NCBI RefSeq assembly: GCF_024171885.1
Contig: NZ_JAMTCP010000012.1
Location: 1 to 64,000, forward strand
DNA: 64,000 nucleotides
Direction of reading: 5' to 3'
Source: Streptoalloteichus tenebrarius
GTDB lineage: Bacteria > Actinomycetota > Actinomycetes > Mycobacteriales > Pseudonocardiaceae
Shown: positions 48,310-61,420 of the stretch, piece after piece
How positions within the stretch are numbered: the first letter of the stretch is position 1
Layout of the letters: each line of letters opens with the position of its first letter
Notes under the pieces: model-generated
The model's input: the letters and a program-made list of their open reading frames with translations, nothing else
What the model was told of the DNA's origin: nothing
The model's database searches: none
Translations under genes and position numbers: made by a program

Positions 48310-48741
48310 GTGCAGCCCGACGAGCACCGACCGCGATCGTGGCAGGACCCGGACGTCGTCGAACGGGTCATCCGGAGCATGCGCAGCGTCGCCGTGGTCG
48401 GCGTGAGCCCCCGTCCGGACCGGCCGAGTCACCAGGTGGCGCGGTATCTCCACGAACAGGGCATTGAGGTCGTGGCGGTGAACCCGAACCTCGACGAGCT
48501 GTTCGGCCGCCCCGCCTACCCCAGCCTGCTCGCCCTGCCCCGCCCGGTGGACGTGGTGGACGTGTTCCGCCGCCAGGAGGCCGTCCCGCCGATCGCCGAG
48601 CAGGCGGTGGCGCTCGGCGCTGGCGCCTTGTGGCTCCAGCTCGGGGTGGTCAGTGAGGAGGGCGCGCGCATCGCGGCCGACGGCGGTCTGGACGTGGTCG
48701 TCGACCTGTGCCTGAAGGTCGAGCACGCGCTGCGCCGGTGA
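48310..48741 (+). CDS. CoA-binding domain protein (YccU-like)
   Basis: 143 residues. A Rossmann-type CoA-binding domain: SVAVVGVSPRPDRPSHQVAR (about residue 26), GIEVVAVNPNLDELFG, VDVVDVFRRQEAVPPIAEQA and LWLQLGVVSEEGA. These stand-alone domains bind CoA derivatives, and their cellular role is poorly known. The GTG start gives the usual length. It is divergent from the prenyl transferase. Confidence 0.88.
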   Translation: MQPDEHRPRSWQDPDVVERVIRSMRSVAVVGVSPRPDRPSHQVARYLHEQGIEVVAVNPNLDELFGRPAYPSLLALPRPVDVVDVFRRQEAVPPIAEQAVALGAGALWLQLGVVSEEGARIAADGGLDVVVDLCLKVEHALRR

Positions 48742-48890
48742 GCGCGTCCGACCGGTGGCCGGCGGCCGTCACGCGGCGGGGCGGGCCTCCTTCGCCGGTC
48801 GACGCGTTTGCCCTGGTCCGGGTGTTTCGCCTGCCCCGCAACGGGTGTCCTGTCGTACATCGCTCTTGCCCGCGGCAACCTACGTGCCCG

Positions 48891-48896
48891 TAACCT
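48891..48896 (+). promoter_or_regulatory. -10 of a leaderless transcript
   Basis: TAACCT, exactly 7 bases before the GTG of the hemolysin III gene; this decides the start over upstream in-frame ATGs. Confidence 0.6.
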
Positions 48897-48903
48897 CGTC
48901 CTC

Positions 48904-49586
48904 GTGACCGCTCCCGTGACACACGCCGTACCCCAGGGACGCGCGCCGATCCCGTCCCTCAAGCCACGGGCCAGAGGCTGGATCCACTTCTGGTCGTTCG
49001 TCGTCTCGGGCGCCACGGGCGCGACGCTGGTCGCGTTGGCGGCGTCCACGGTGTCGGGCAAGGCGGCCGCCGGCACCGCCGTGTACGCCGTGACCGTGTC
49101 GGCCCTGTTCGGCGTGAGCGCGCTGTACCACCGCAAGAACTGGGCGAGCACGGTGGCGCGGACGTGGATGAAGCGCCTCGACCACTCGATGATCTTCCTG
49201 TTCATCGCCGGCACGTACACGCCGTTCGCGTTGCTGGCCATGCCACCCGGCACGGGCGCGATCGTGCTGGCCGTCGTCTGGGGCGGCGCCCTCGGCGGCG
49301 TCGTGCTCAAGCTGGCGTGGCCGCACGCCCCCCGGTGGCTGGGCGTGCCGATCTACATCGCCCTGGGCTGGGTCGCCGTGTTCGTGCTGCCCGACCTGCT
49401 GCACCACGCCGGGCTCACGGCGTTGGTGCTGCTGCTGGTGGGCGGGGTGCTCTACACGGTCGGCGCGGTCTTCTACGCCACCGCGTGGCCGAACCCGTGG
49501 CCCCGGGTCTTCGGCTACCACGAGTTCTTCCACGCGGCCACGGTCGTCGCCGCCGTGTGTCACTACATCGCGATCTGGTTCGCGCT

Positions 49587-49596
<10 letters not shown>
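48904..49596 (+). CDS. hemolysin III / PAQR-family membrane protein
   Basis: 230 residues with seven membrane helices. PAQR metal-site motifs: SALYHRKNW (about residue 75), [19 protein letters not shown], and the C-terminal [19 protein letters not shown] with the paired histidines. PAQR proteins are membrane hydrolases or fluidity sensors; the bacterial hemolysin name is historical. The start was set by the leaderless -10. Its end overlaps the convergent DUF255 gene by 10 bp, as in the Rv1085c/Rv1084 pair. Confidence 0.9.
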
Positions 49597-51596
<2,000 letters not shown>

Positions 51597-51643
51597 GCGT
51601 CCAGCCTGGCAGGCCGCCGCGCCGGACGCAGCCGTCGGGCACG

Positions 51644-52939
51644 ATGGTCCGCGTGGAACTGCGCATCCCCGACCGGTCGCTGGTCGTCCTCGTCGGCACG
51701 GCCGGGTCGGGGAAGTCGACGTTCGCCCGGCGCGCCTTCTCCCCCACCCAGGTGCTCTCCAGCGACGCCTTCCGGGCGATGGTGGCCGACGACCCGGCCG
51801 ACCAGGACGCCACGAGCGACGCCTTCGACCTGCTGCACGAGGTGGCCCGCAGGCGGCTCGCCGCGGGGCGGTTGACCGTCGTCGACGCCACCAACGTCGA
51901 GCGCGAGGCCCGCGCGGCCCTCGTCCGGCTCGCCAAGGAGCACGACGTGCGCGCGGTCGCGATCGTGCTGGCGTGGCCGGAACAGGTCTGCCTGGAACGG
52001 GTCGCCGCCCGGACAGACCGGGTCGTCGACGCGGACGTGGTGCGCGGGCAGGCCGCGCTGCTGCGCGGTTCGGTGGGCGGCCTGGCCGGCGAGGGGTTCC
52101 GCGTCGTGCACGTGCTGCGGACCCCGGAGGAGGTCGACGCCGCCGACGTCGTGGTGGAGCCGTTGCGCAACGACCTGCGGGGCGTGAGCGGGCCGTTCGA
52201 CGTGATCGGCGACGTGCACGGCTGCCGCGCGGAGCTGGAGGAGCTGCTGCGCAGGCTGGGCTGGGTGCTCCACCGCGACGAACAGGGTCGCGCCACCGGC
52301 GCGCACCACCCGGCGGGGCGCACCGCCGTGTTCCTCGGCGACCTGGTCGACCGCGGACCCGACACCCCGGGTGTGCTGCGCCTCGCGATGGGCATGGTGG
52401 AGGCCGGCACGGCGCTGGCGGTGCGGGGCAACCACGAGGACAAGCTCGTCCGCGCCCTGGACGGCCGCAACGTCAAGGTCGCGCACGGGCTCGCCGAGTC
52501 GTTGGCGCAGCTCTCGGCGGAACCGGCGGAGTTCCGGCAGCGGGTGCGGGAGTTCTGCGCGGGGCTCGTCCCGCACTACCTGTTGGACGGTGGCCGTCTG
52601 GTGGTCGCGCACGCCGGACTGCCCGAGCGCCTGCACGGCAAGGAGTCGGGACGCGTCCGGAGCTTCGCGCTCTACGGCGACACGACGGGCGAGGTCGACG
52701 AGTTCGGCCTTCCCGTGCGGCTGCCGTGGGCGCAGGACTACGGCGGCCGCGCGACGGTGCTCTACGGGCACACTCCCGTGCCGGAGGCGGTGTGGGTGAA
52801 CAACACGATGTGCCTGGACACGGGCTGCGTGTTCGGGGGCGCGCTCACGGCGCTGCGCTACCCGGAGCGGGATGTCGTGTGGGTGCTCGCGCAGCGGGTG
52901 TGGTCTGAGCCGTCCCGGCCTCTGAGCCGCGCGCGCTGA
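51644..52939 (+). CDS. Pnkp-like kinase-phosphatase without ligase domain
   Basis: 431 residues. Residues about 1-165 are a polynucleotide-kinase-type P-loop domain ([14 protein letters not shown], then [13 protein letters not shown]). Residues about 185-431 are a metallophosphoesterase ([41 protein letters not shown]). This is the order of bacterial Pnkp RNA-repair enzymes, but those are about twice as long and end in an adenylyltransferase/ligase domain, and are usually next to Hen1. Neither is present here, so this is a two-domain version of unknown substrate. ATG 51644 or GTG 51653 may be the start. Confidence 0.8.
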   Translation: MVRVELRIPDRSLVVLVGTAGSGKSTFARRAFSPTQVLSSDAFRAMVADDPADQDATSDAFDLLHEVARRRLAAGRLTVVDATNVEREARAALVRLAKEHDVRAVAIVLAWPEQVCLERVAARTDRVVDADVVRGQAALLRGSVGGLAGEGFRVVHVLRTPEEVDAADVVVEPLRNDLRGVSGPFDVIGDVHGCRAELEELLRRLGWVLHRDEQGRATGAHHPAGRTAVFLGDLVDRGPDTPGVLRLAMGMVEAGTALAVRGNHEDKLVRALDGRNVKVAHGLAESLAQLSAEPAEFRQRVREFCAGLVPHYLLDGGRLVVAHAGLPERLHGKESGRVRSFALYGDTTGEVDEFGLPVRLPWAQDYGGRATVLYGHTPVPEAVWVNNTMCLDTGCVFGGALTALRYPERDVVWVLAQRVWSEPSRPLSRAR

Positions 52940-53507
52940 CCACGCCTCCAAGCTGACCGCGCCGCCAAGCGGACGGAACCGCCGCGACCCCCACCTCACC
53001 GGAGCCCCTGCTCCCCCACCACGGACAGCCCCCACCCGCCCTGGGGGGCGAGCCCTGCTCCAGCCTATCGCCCCGTCACCCAGCGCGAAAGGTCATCACG
53101 CTGCGCTGTGGAGGAATTCGGGTGACTGTGGACAACTCCGCCGGCAGTGAGCAGCCCGGCCGGAGTGTTCCATCAACTGCCCAGGTCAGAGGGGCCAGGC
53201 ATCGCGCCGGGCGAACCAGCGGCGCCAAGTCCGGCGGTCACGAGCATCGCGATCGTGCCGAGGGATGTCACACGCTCGCGCGAATCGCACGAAGGTGCCC
53301 AGCCGGGACGTCACGTCGACCGGAACTGGTCACAGCCTCCAGCGCACGCGACCACGAGCGGAGGCAGCATCGCCGGCGTCACCGGGCACGTCGTGTCGAC
53401 GCGCCAGCACGTCTTCGCCCCCGCGCGTCGAAGGGGCAGCCACCGCCACCCTGTCGTCCCGGCCCGCGCCAGGCTGGGCCGGGACGACAGCGGTCAGGTC
53501 CGGTCGG
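52940..53507. other. gene-free stretch with element copy 5
   Basis: Between convergent genes. Apart from the element at 53025-53135 there is no recognisable gene and no trace of a ligase domain for the upstream kinase-phosphatase. Confidence 0.5.
53025..53135 (+). repeat. hairpin + paired DnaA-box element, copy 5
   Basis: GC-rich block 53025-53068, degenerate box TGTGGAGGA (53107-53115) and TGTGGACAA (53127-53135), 20 bp apart. The box region closely matches copy 2. Confidence 0.8.
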
Positions 53508-53909
53508 TCAGGCCTTGGCGGTGTGCCCGGTGTTGTTCTTCCTGCCCTTGGCCGAGGCGTCCCCCGCAGGGGAGGCCTCCGACGTCTTCGACAGCTCGGA
53601 CGCCTCGGACGCCTCGGACGTCTCGGACGCCGAGGACGTCTCGGTCGCGTCGTCGCCCGTCCCGCCGTCCGCGGGCTTGTCGAAGCTCGCCGGCAGCCGG
53701 CGCAGGTGCTTGGTCATCGAGCGGACCAGGAACACCACGGCGACGAAGAACAGGATCAGCAGGAGGAGACCGACCGGCGAGGACTTGCCGAAGTCCTCAC
53801 CGCGGCCCCCGGGGTCGTTCGGCTTCGGCGCCGGCGTCGGCTGCGCCACCACCGCCACCGTCTCCGCGAAGCCGTCGTGCCCGGGCAACGGGCCCGACCA
53901 GGCCGTCAT
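53508..53909 (-). CDS. small membrane protein downstream of mca
   Basis: 133 residues. A Pro-rich, Ala-rich first 45 residues, one membrane helix ([21 protein letters not shown], about 46-66), a short basic segment, then an acidic Ser/Glu/Thr-rich tail with repeated SETSEASE units ending in a basic stretch. Its ATG overlaps the mca stop (ATGA), so it is co-translated with mca, as Rv1083 follows mca (Rv1082). Function unknown; the tail repeats are reflected in a GACGCCTCGGAC-type DNA repeat. Confidence 0.78.
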   Translation of the reverse strand: MTAWSGPLPGHDGFAETVAVVAQPTPAPKPNDPGGRGEDFGKSSPVGLLLLILFFVAVVFLVRSMTKHLRRLPASFDKPADGGTGDDATETSSASETSEASEASELSKTSEASPAGDASAKGRKNNTGHTAKA

Positions 53910-54790
53910 GAGCAATGCACCTTCTCCCGCACTCCGGCGAACAGGTCGTCCTCCGGCAACGTCGTGTCCACCAGCGACCGCACCAGCTCGTACTCCTCGG
54001 TGGGCCACACCTCGCGCTCGACCTCGCGCGGGACCGCGAACCACCGGCTGTTGGGGTCGATCTGCGTGGCGTGCGCCTTCAGCGCCTCGTCCCGCTGGTC
54101 GAAGTACTCCGCGCACTCCACCCGGGTGGTCACGCGCTCCATCACGTCGGCGCGGTCGGGGTCCCACCGTCCCAGCCACTCACCGTACGGGGACTCGATG
54201 CCCCGCGCCTCCAGCGCCTCGTGGAACGTGGTGAGCTTCGCGCGGGAGAACCCGTGCGAGTAGTACAGCTTGAGCGGCTGCCACGGCTCCCCGACGCCGG
54301 GGAACCGGTCGGGGTCGCCGGCCGCGTCGAAGGCGGCGACCGACACCTCGTGACACCGGATGTGGTCCGGGTGCGGGTAGCCGCCGTTCTCGTCGTACGT
54401 GATCACGACGTGCGGCCGGAACTCCCGCATCAGCCGCACCAGGGCCTCAGTGGACTCCTCCAGCGGGACCAGGGCGAAACAGTCCTCGGGCAGCGGCGGC
54501 AGCGGGTCGCCCTCAGGCAGGCCCGAGTCGACGAAACCCAGCCACCGGTGCTGGACGCCGAGGATCTCGGCGGCGCGCGCCATCTCCTCGCGCCGGACGG
54601 CGGCCAGGTCGGCCAGCACCTCGGGGCGGTCCATCGCGGGGTTGAGGATGCTCCCCCGCTCCCCACCGGTGCAGGTCACGACCATCACGTCGTGGCCCTC
54701 GGCCACGTAGCGGGCCGTGGTGGCCGCCCCCTTGCTGGACTCGTCGTCCGGGTGGGCGTGCACCGTCATCAGACGCAGCTTCTCGGCCAT
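53906..54790 (-). CDS. mca: mycothiol S-conjugate amidase
   Basis: 294 residues of the LmbE/MshB zinc-deacetylase fold. Zinc-binding motifs are [14 protein letters not shown] (about residue 10) and [13 protein letters not shown] (about 140). Mca rather than MshB is indicated by length and by segments such as [11 protein letters not shown] and [11 protein letters not shown]. It cleaves mycothiol conjugates for detoxification, marking the organism as a mycothiol producer. ATG 54790 gives [17 protein letters not shown]. It is divergent from the DUF4307 gene. Confidence 0.93.
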   Translation of the reverse strand: MAEKLRLMTVHAHPDDESSKGAATTARYVAEGHDVMVVTCTGGERGSILNPAMDRPEVLADLAAVRREEMARAAEILGVQHRWLGFVDSGLPEGDPLPPLPEDCFALVPLEESTEALVRLMREFRPHVVITYDENGGYPHPDHIRCHEVSVAAFDAAGDPDRFPGVGEPWQPLKLYYSHGFSRAKLTTFHEALEARGIESPYGEWLGRWDPDRADVMERVTTRVECAEYFDQRDEALKAHATQIDPNSRWFAVPREVEREVWPTEEYELVRSLVDTTLPEDDLFAGVREKVHCS

Positions 54791-54941
54791 CGGCGACCGG
54801 TGTCCCTCCTCCCCGTCCACGGCACCCCTGCTGACAGGCTCGTGCGCGGGACGGGAGATACTCGACAGGTACTCGACTCGGGCGTCGCCGCCCATTGTCC
54901 CCGTCGCCACGACAGTTCCCGTTGGGAGGTCCGGACCGCCA

Positions 54942-55394
54942 GTGGCCGAGACCGACAGCTCCAGAGCCACCGACCTCGCCGAGCGCTACGGCCGCGCCGG
55001 CCGCCGGAAGGCGCCGCGCTGGGCCTACCCGGTGCTGACGGTGGTCGTGGTGCTGGTCGGGCTGGCGCTGTCCGTCGTCCTCTACCAGAACCTGGGATCC
55101 GCTCCGATCGAGGGAAAGCAGGTCGCGTTCAAGGTCGTCGACGACGGGACGGTCGAGATCGACCTCGAGGTCGCCCGGGACCACCCGGACCGGGCGGCGA
55201 TGTGCATCGTGCGCGCCCGGTCCCGGGACGGGGACGAGGCCGGCCGACGCGAGGTCCTGGTGCCGGTCGGCGGCGACCGGGTGGTGGTGAACACCGTGCT
55301 CAGGACGTCCAAGCGCCCCACGACGGGGGAGGTGTTCGGCTGCTCGTACCAGGTTCCTGCATACTTGTCGAGCGAGCCGCGGCCAAGCGGGTGA
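54942..55394 (+). CDS. DUF4307 membrane protein
   Basis: 150 residues. Polar N-terminus with [11 protein letters not shown], one membrane helix ([21 protein letters not shown], about residues 26-46), and an extracytoplasmic beta-rich domain ([38 protein letters not shown]). Function unknown. GTG 54942 follows GGGAGG. It corresponds to Rv1081c between mca and greA. Confidence 0.85.
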   Translation: MAETDSSRATDLAERYGRAGRRKAPRWAYPVLTVVVVLVGLALSVVLYQNLGSAPIEGKQVAFKVVDDGTVEIDLEVARDHPDRAAMCIVRARSRDGDEAGRREVLVPVGGDRVVVNTVLRTSKRPTTGEVFGCSYQVPAYLSSEPRPSG

Positions 55395-55570
55395 AACGCG
55401 GCCGCCGAGCGGGCCGTTGACGTCTTTCACGCCGACGGCTCGTTGCCAACGTGTTACCCTCGATGCCAGCACGGCCCCAAGGCGGGCCGTGTTTTTCCGT
55501 TCCGGGCGGCACCGTGCCCGGAGCGTGCCGACCCGCGCCGCGGGACCGGAGCAGACGAGGAGTGGTGACC

Positions 55571-56059
55571 GTGAGCGAGACCCAGGTGACCTGGCTGACC
55601 CAGGAGGCTTACGACCGGCTCAAGAACGAGCTGGACGAGCTCATCGCCAATCGCCCGGTGATCGCTGCGGAGATCAACGAACGCCGCGAGGAGGGTGACC
55701 TCCGGGAGAACGGCGGCTACCACGCAGCGCGCGAGGAGCAGGGCCGGCAGGAGGCCAGGATCCGCCAGCTCCAGGAGCTGCTGCGGACCGCCAAGGTCGG
55801 CGAGGCCCCCACGGAGTCCGGCGTCGCCCACCCCGGCAGCGTCGTGACCATCCGTTACGAGGACGAGGACGAGACCGAGACGTTCCTGCTCGCCGCGCGC
55901 GAGGAGGGCTCGCACGGCGACCTCGAGGTCTACTCCCCCCACTCGCCGCTGGGCTCGGCGCTGGTCGGCGCCAAGGAGGGCGAGACCCGTCAGTACGAGC
56001 TGCCCAACGGCAACACCATGAAGGTGACGCTGCTGAAGGCCGAGCCGTACCGCGGCTGA
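55571..56059 (+). CDS. greA: transcription elongation factor GreA
   Basis: 162 residues. N-terminal coiled coil ([42 protein letters not shown] with the tip acidic residues) and C-terminal FKBP-like domain ([34 protein letters not shown]). It rescues backtracked RNA polymerase. Of three tandem GTGs I chose 55571, 8 bp after GAGGAG. It ends with a strong terminator. Confidence 0.95.
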   Translation: MSETQVTWLTQEAYDRLKNELDELIANRPVIAAEINERREEGDLRENGGYHAAREEQGRQEARIRQLQELLRTAKVGEAPTESGVAHPGSVVTIRYEDEDETETFLLAAREEGSHGDLEVYSPHSPLGSALVGAKEGETRQYELPNGNTMKVTLLKAEPYRG

Positions 56060-56079
56060 GCCGCGATCCAGCGCTGTCC

Positions 56080-56111
56080 GGGGCCCGCCGTCGACACCGA
56101 CGGCGGGCCCC
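56080..56111 (+). terminator. greA terminator
   Basis: GGGGCCCGCCGTCG and its exact complement, a 14-bp stem with a 4-base loop, followed by GGGCTTTTC. Confidence 0.88.
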
Positions 56112-56214
56112 GGGCTTTTCCCCCGTCCGCGTCCGCACGTGACCCGGAAGATGCTCACGCTCCGTGGTGAGTCAGGGCGCGAGGGGACAACGCCCCTCCC
56201 CGGCCCCGCCGGGG

Positions 56215-56718
56215 TCAGCGTTCCGCCGGCTCCCCGAGGGAGCGCTCGAGAAGTGGGCGCACCCGGGGCGGGACCGGCGTCGACAACGCGATGGACGTGG
56301 AGGTCCTGGTGACCCCCTCGACGTCCACCACCTCGTCGATCACCCGTTGCAGGTCCGCGTTCGAGCGGGCCACCATCCGGACGAGCAGGTCGCCCTGCCC
56401 GGTGGTCGCGTGCACCTCGCAGACCTCGTCGATCGCGGCGAGCCGCTCCGCGACCTGCTGACGGCGGCCCTGGGCGATCTCCAGGATCGCGAACGCGGTG
56501 AGTCCGTAGCCCACGGCGGCGAGGTCGAGCTGGGGCGGGAAGCCGCGCAGCGCCCCCCGACGCACCAGGCGGTCCAGCCGGGCCTGGACGGTGCCCCTGG
56601 CCACCCCGAGGCGTCGGGAGCACTCCAGCACGCCGAGCCGCGGCTCGTCGGTGAGCAACAGCAGCAACCGGGCGTCCAGCTCGTCGAGCACCCCGCCCTC
56701 GCCACCCGTGGGAGCCAC
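56215..56718 (-). CDS. Lrp/AsnC-family regulator
   Basis: 167 residues. N-terminal HTH (LDELDARLLLLLTDEPRLGV, then CSRRLGVARGTVQARLDRLV) and C-terminal RAM ligand-binding domain (AFAILEIAQG, VHATTGQGDLLVRMVARS). It is divergent from hppD with a 173-bp gap carrying a palindrome and TCTGCC repeats. Control of tyrosine catabolism in response to an aromatic amino acid is the likely role, as in other actinobacterial Lrp-HppD pairs. That is inferred from context. Confidence 0.88.
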   Translation of the reverse strand: MAPTGGEGGVLDELDARLLLLLTDEPRLGVLECSRRLGVARGTVQARLDRLVRRGALRGFPPQLDLAAVGYGLTAFAILEIAQGRRQQVAERLAAIDEVCEVHATTGQGDLLVRMVARSNADLQRVIDEVVDVEGVTRTSTSIALSTPVPPRVRPLLERSLGEPAER

Positions 56719-56770
56719 GTCACACCTCCTGGTCAGTCTGTCCGTTCTGCCGGCCGCTCCCGGACCTCCA

Positions 56771-56787
56771 CTGGGCAGACTGCCCAG
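56771..56787. promoter_or_regulatory. palindromic operator between lrp and hppD
   Basis: CTGGGCAG, one base, CTGCCCAG: a perfect inverted repeat. Two TTCTGCCGGC/ATCTGCCGGC half-site-like copies flank it. It is the likely site of the divergent Lrp-type regulator. Confidence 0.5.
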
Positions 56788-56819
56788 AAAATCTGCCGGC
56801 TCTTGCTCAGCTTGCCTGA

Positions 56820-58091
<1,272 letters not shown>

Positions 58092-58155
58092 CGCGACGCG
58101 CCCTCCCGGCGCGGCGCGCCGACCGACCGCGACGCCCCCGGCGCACCGACCGACC

Positions 58156-58188
58156 GCGACGCCCCCGGCAGGCCGCCGGGGGCGTCGC
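58156..58188 (+). terminator. hppD terminator
   Basis: GCGACGCCCCCGGC and its exact complement, a 14-bp stem with a 5-base loop. The 5' arm and about 12 preceding bases are duplicated just upstream (about 58119-58141). Confidence 0.8.
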
Positions 58189-58250
58189 CCGTCTTCCCGC
58201 TCGGAGCCCTCCGCCACGCCGCGTGGCGGAGGCGCGGGCCAGCACGGCGC

Positions 58251-59468
58251 TCAGGGCTCCTCCACCACCGTGTGCCCGGCCTCGCGCAGCGCCGCCACGA
58301 CCTCGTGCCGGTGGTCGGGCCCCCTCGTCTCCAGGTTCAGCGCCACCTCCACCTCGTCCACCGCCAGCAGCCCGGAGATCCGCGAGTGCTCGACGTCGAG
58401 CACGTTGCCGCCGAGCCGTCCCACCAACGCCAACAGCCCGGCCAGCGCGCCCGGCCTGTCCGGGATGCGCAGGCGCAGGGCGAGGTAGCGCCCCGCGGCG
58501 GTCATGCCGTGCTGGATCACGTGGAGCAGGAGCAACGGGTCGATGTTGCCGCCGGACAGCACGGCGACGACCGGCGGTGGGAAACGCCCCGGGTACCGCG
58601 CCACGGCGGCGACGGCCGCGGCCCCCGCCGGTTCGACGAGGAGTTTCGTCCGCTCCAGGCAGAGGAGCAGCGCCCGGGACAGCGCCTCCTCGTCCACCGT
58701 CACGATCTCGTCCACCAGCGCCGAGACGTGCGCGTAGGTGACCTCCCCCGGTTCCCTGACGGCGATGCCGTCAGCCATGGTCCGCGTTCCGGGGAGCCGG
58801 ACAGGGCGCCCCTCGGCCAGGGAGGGCGGCCACGCGGCGGCCCGCTCCGCCTGGACGCCGACCACCCGCACCTCGGGCCGCAGCGGCTTGACGGCGGCGG
58901 CGATGCCGCTGACCAGCCCGCCCCCACCGGTCGGCACGAGGATGCTGCCCACCTCGGGGAGCTGGTCGAGCACCTCCAGCCCGACCGTCCCCTGCCCGGC
59001 GATGACGTCCGGGTGGTCGAAGGGGTGGATCAGCTCGGCGCCCGTGTCGGCCGCGAACCGGCGGGCGACCGCGAGCGCGTCCTCCAGGCCCTCGCCGTGC
59101 AGCCGCACGTCGGCGCCGTAGCCGCGGGTCGCGGCGATCTTGGGCAGCGGGGCGGCCTCCGGCATGAACACCGTCGCCCGGACGTTCAGCAGGGACGCGG
59201 CGAGCGCGACGCCCTGCGCGTGGTTCCCGGCGCTCGCCGCCACCACGCCGCGGGTTCGCTGGACCCGGCTCAGGCCGTGCAGGCGGACGTAGGCGCCGCG
59301 CACCTTGAACGAGCCGGCCCGTTGCAGGTTCTCGCACTTCAGGTGGACGGGTCCGTGGTCGCGCGCCAGCGCCCGGGAGGGTTCGAGCGGGGTCTGTCGG
59401 GCCACGCCGGCCAGCAGCAGGCGCGCGGCGCGGATCCGGTCGACGCTGACCAGCTCCATGGCGGACAT
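58251..59468 (-). CDS. ilvA: threonine ammonia-lyase with ACT domain
   Basis: 405 residues. PLP-binding region LQRAGSFKVRGAY (Lys about residue 55), AASAGNHAQGVA, the glycine loop PTGGGGLVSGIA, and a C-terminal ACT-like domain (RLRIPDRPGALAGLLALVGR, then a second strand). It deaminates threonine to 2-oxobutyrate; the short ACT type occurs in both biosynthetic and catabolic enzymes. ATG 59468 is chosen; another ATG lies three codons later. It is divergent from a small secreted protein gene. Confidence 0.92.
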   Translation of the reverse strand: MSAMELVSVDRIRAARLLLAGVARQTPLEPSRALARDHGPVHLKCENLQRAGSFKVRGAYVRLHGLSRVQRTRGVVAASAGNHAQGVALAASLLNVRATVFMPEAAPLPKIAATRGYGADVRLHGEGLEDALAVARRFAADTGAELIHPFDHPDVIAGQGTVGLEVLDQLPEVGSILVPTGGGGLVSGIAAAVKPLRPEVRVVGVQAERAAAWPPSLAEGRPVRLPGTRTMADGIAVREPGEVTYAHVSALVDEIVTVDEEALSRALLLCLERTKLLVEPAGAAAVAAVARYPGRFPPPVVAVLSGGNIDPLLLLHVIQHGMTAAGRYLALRLRIPDRPGALAGLLALVGRLGGNVLDVEHSRISGLLAVDEVEVALNLETRGPDHRHEVVAALREAGHTVVEEP

Positions 59469-59599
59469 GGTCGGACAGGGCGGAAGATCCAGTCCCGGCG
59501 ACGCGCCGACGGCCGGCCCGGTACGCTCGGACGCGCGTCGCCGCTGGCGCACGCCCAGTCACTCCACGACGTCGAGCCACCGCTGCTGGGAGGTGTGAC

Positions 59600-59869
59600 A
59601 TGACGCGCCTGGGTCGGGGCACCGGAACCGCCCCGCTGGTCGCGTCCCTGGCCGCGGCCGTGGCGTTGGCCGGCGCGGCGGTGTTCACGGTGGCCAGGGC
59701 CGGATGCGCGGACCCCGGTCGGTACGTGTCGCGGGACGGGGTCGTCGAGCTCGTCGGGGGCTGCGTCGAGCAGGGCGACCTGCGCGAGGTGCCGCGCCTG
59801 GAGTACTCCAGGGTCGGGCCGAGGCAGGGCGAGACCATCCCCAACTCGTCGAACTTCTACGACCAGTAG
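59600..59869 (+). CDS. small secreted or membrane-anchored hypothetical protein
   Basis: 89 residues. A hydrophobic segment (LVASLAAAVALAGAAVFTVA, about 13-32) acts as signal or anchor. It is followed by a short domain with two cysteines (AGCADPG and GGCVEQ) about 20 residues apart and a polar C-terminus (IPNSSNFYDQ). The ATG has GGGAGGTGT upstream. I do not recognise a family. Confidence 0.65.
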   Translation: MTRLGRGTGTAPLVASLAAAVALAGAAVFTVARAGCADPGRYVSRDGVVELVGGCVEQGDLREVPRLEYSRVGPRQGETIPNSSNFYDQ

Positions 59870-59928
59870 CACGTCGGGGCGGTGGGGCCGCGCGGGCGCC
59901 GCGCGACCCCACCGTCGTCGGCGTCCGG

Positions 59929-61068
59929 TCAGCCCAGGGCCTGCACGAGGTCGGCGACCAGGTCGGAGCCGTCCTCGATGCCGACCGACACGCGCACGAG
60001 GTCGTTGGGGACCTCCAGCAGGGAGCCGGCGGTGCTGGCGTGCGTCATGCGCCCCGGGTGCTCGATGAGCGACTCCACGCCGCCGAGGGACTCGGCGAGG
60101 GTGAACAGCCGGGTCCGGGCGCACACGTCCATCGCCGCCTGCTCGCCGCCGGCGACGGTGAACGACACCATGCCGCCGAACCGCCGCATCTGCTTGGCGG
60201 CCACCTCGTGCCCGGGGTGGGTGGGCAGACCCGGGTAGTAGACCTGCTCGACCCTGGGGTGGTTCAGCAACGCCTCCACGATCCGCTCGGCGTTGTCGGA
60301 GTGCTTCTCCATCCGCAGCGCGAGCGTCTTGATCCCCCGCAGCGTCAGCCACGCGTCGAACGGGCCGGGCACGCCGCCCGCGCCGTTCTGGAGGAACGCG
60401 ACCTGCTGCGCGAGTTCGTCGTCGTTCGTGACCATCGCGCCTCCGACCACGTCGGAGTGGCCGCCCAGGTACTTCGTGGTGGAGTGCAGCACGACGTCCG
60501 CGCCCAGCTCCAGCGGGGTCTGGAGGTACGGCGAGGCGAAGGTGTTGTCGACGGCGAGCTTCGCGCCGGCGCCGTGCGCCACCTCGGCCAGCGCGGCGAT
60601 GTCCGCGATGTTGAGCAGCGGGTTGGTCGGCGTCTCGCACCAGATCAGCTTGGTGTTGGGGCGCAGCGCGGCCCGCACCGAGTCCACGTCGGACAGCGGG
60701 ACCGGCGTGTGCTCGACGCCCCAGTGCCGCAGCACCTTGTCCACCAGGCGGAACGTGCCGCCGTAGGCGTCGTTCGGGATGACGATGTGGTCGCCGGGCC
60801 GGACGACGGCCCGCAGCACCGCGTCGCTCGCGGCCATCCCGGAGGAGAAGGCGCGGGCGTGGCGGCCGCCCTCCAGGGAGGCCAGGCACTGTTCCAGCGC
60901 GGTCCGCGTGGGGTTGCCGGTGCGCGAGTACTCGTAACCGCCCCGCAACCCGCCCACGCCGTCCTGCGCGTAGGTCGAGGTGGCGTAGATGGGGACGATC
61001 ACCGAACCCGTGCCGGGCTCGGGGTCCTGGCCGACGTGGATGGCCCTGGTGGCGAAACCGTCACTCAT
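59929..61068 (-). CDS. metB: cystathionine gamma-synthase
   Basis: 379 residues, Cys/Met-metabolism PLP family. N-terminus FATRAIHVGQDPEP; PLP lysine in VLHSTTKYLGGHSDVVGG (about residue 196); substrate region EYSRTGNPTRTALE and AESLGGVESLIEHPGRMTHAS. With cbs at the window's right edge it belongs to transsulfuration; actinobacterial MetB proteins may also act as gamma-lyases. Corresponds to Rv1079. Confidence 0.93.
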   Translation of the reverse strand: MSDGFATRAIHVGQDPEPGTGSVIVPIYATSTYAQDGVGGLRGGYEYSRTGNPTRTALEQCLASLEGGRHARAFSSGMAASDAVLRAVVRPGDHIVIPNDAYGGTFRLVDKVLRHWGVEHTPVPLSDVDSVRAALRPNTKLIWCETPTNPLLNIADIAALAEVAHGAGAKLAVDNTFASPYLQTPLELGADVVLHSTTKYLGGHSDVVGGAMVTNDDELAQQVAFLQNGAGGVPGPFDAWLTLRGIKTLALRMEKHSDNAERIVEALLNHPRVEQVYYPGLPTHPGHEVAAKQMRRFGGMVSFTVAGGEQAAMDVCARTRLFTLAESLGGVESLIEHPGRMTHASTAGSLLEVPNDLVRVSVGIEDGSDLVADLVQALG

Positions 61069-61420
61069 GGACGCAGCCTAGCCACCGTTCCCGCCGGGGG
61101 AACCGTCGTCGCGCGCGCCGCGCGGGGCCGACCGCGTCTCACCTCGCTGAGCCGGGGCGTTGTCCGTCCAGCGGGATCAGCGGTCTGTCGTGTCCCTTGC
61201 GGACGGGGACGAGGAGGCTCTGGTGACGTGTGGCACCCCCATCGCGCCCATCGCGCCGGTGCCCCGTGATCGCGGCGCGGTCTCCTCGGATCGGCGTCAC
61301 GCGCGCCGACCCCTGGCATGCGCGCGCCTACAGGCCTGTAGTTGGGGGACCCCCCACTTCAAACGTCTCATGGGGGGCTGACAGAAACCGCTGGTCCGAG
61401 GTCCCCCGGAGGAAGGAGAA
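61069..61420. other. gene-free stretch upstream of metB
   Basis: No gene. It contains a 14-bp perfect palindrome CTACAGGCCTGTAG (61328-61341) and next to it GGGGG/CCCCC and CCCCCCA/TGGGGGG pairs (61345-61378), which can form alternative hairpins. It may hold metB regulatory sites. Confidence 0.4.

Noticed and set aside
51644-52939. Complete Hen1/Pnkp RNA-repair cassette
   Set aside because: No ligase domain after the phosphatase and no Hen1 methyltransferase in the neighbourhood.
61160-61381. Small plus-strand gene upstream of metB
   Set aside because: No ribosome site, no recognisable domain, and it covers the palindrome and hairpin region.
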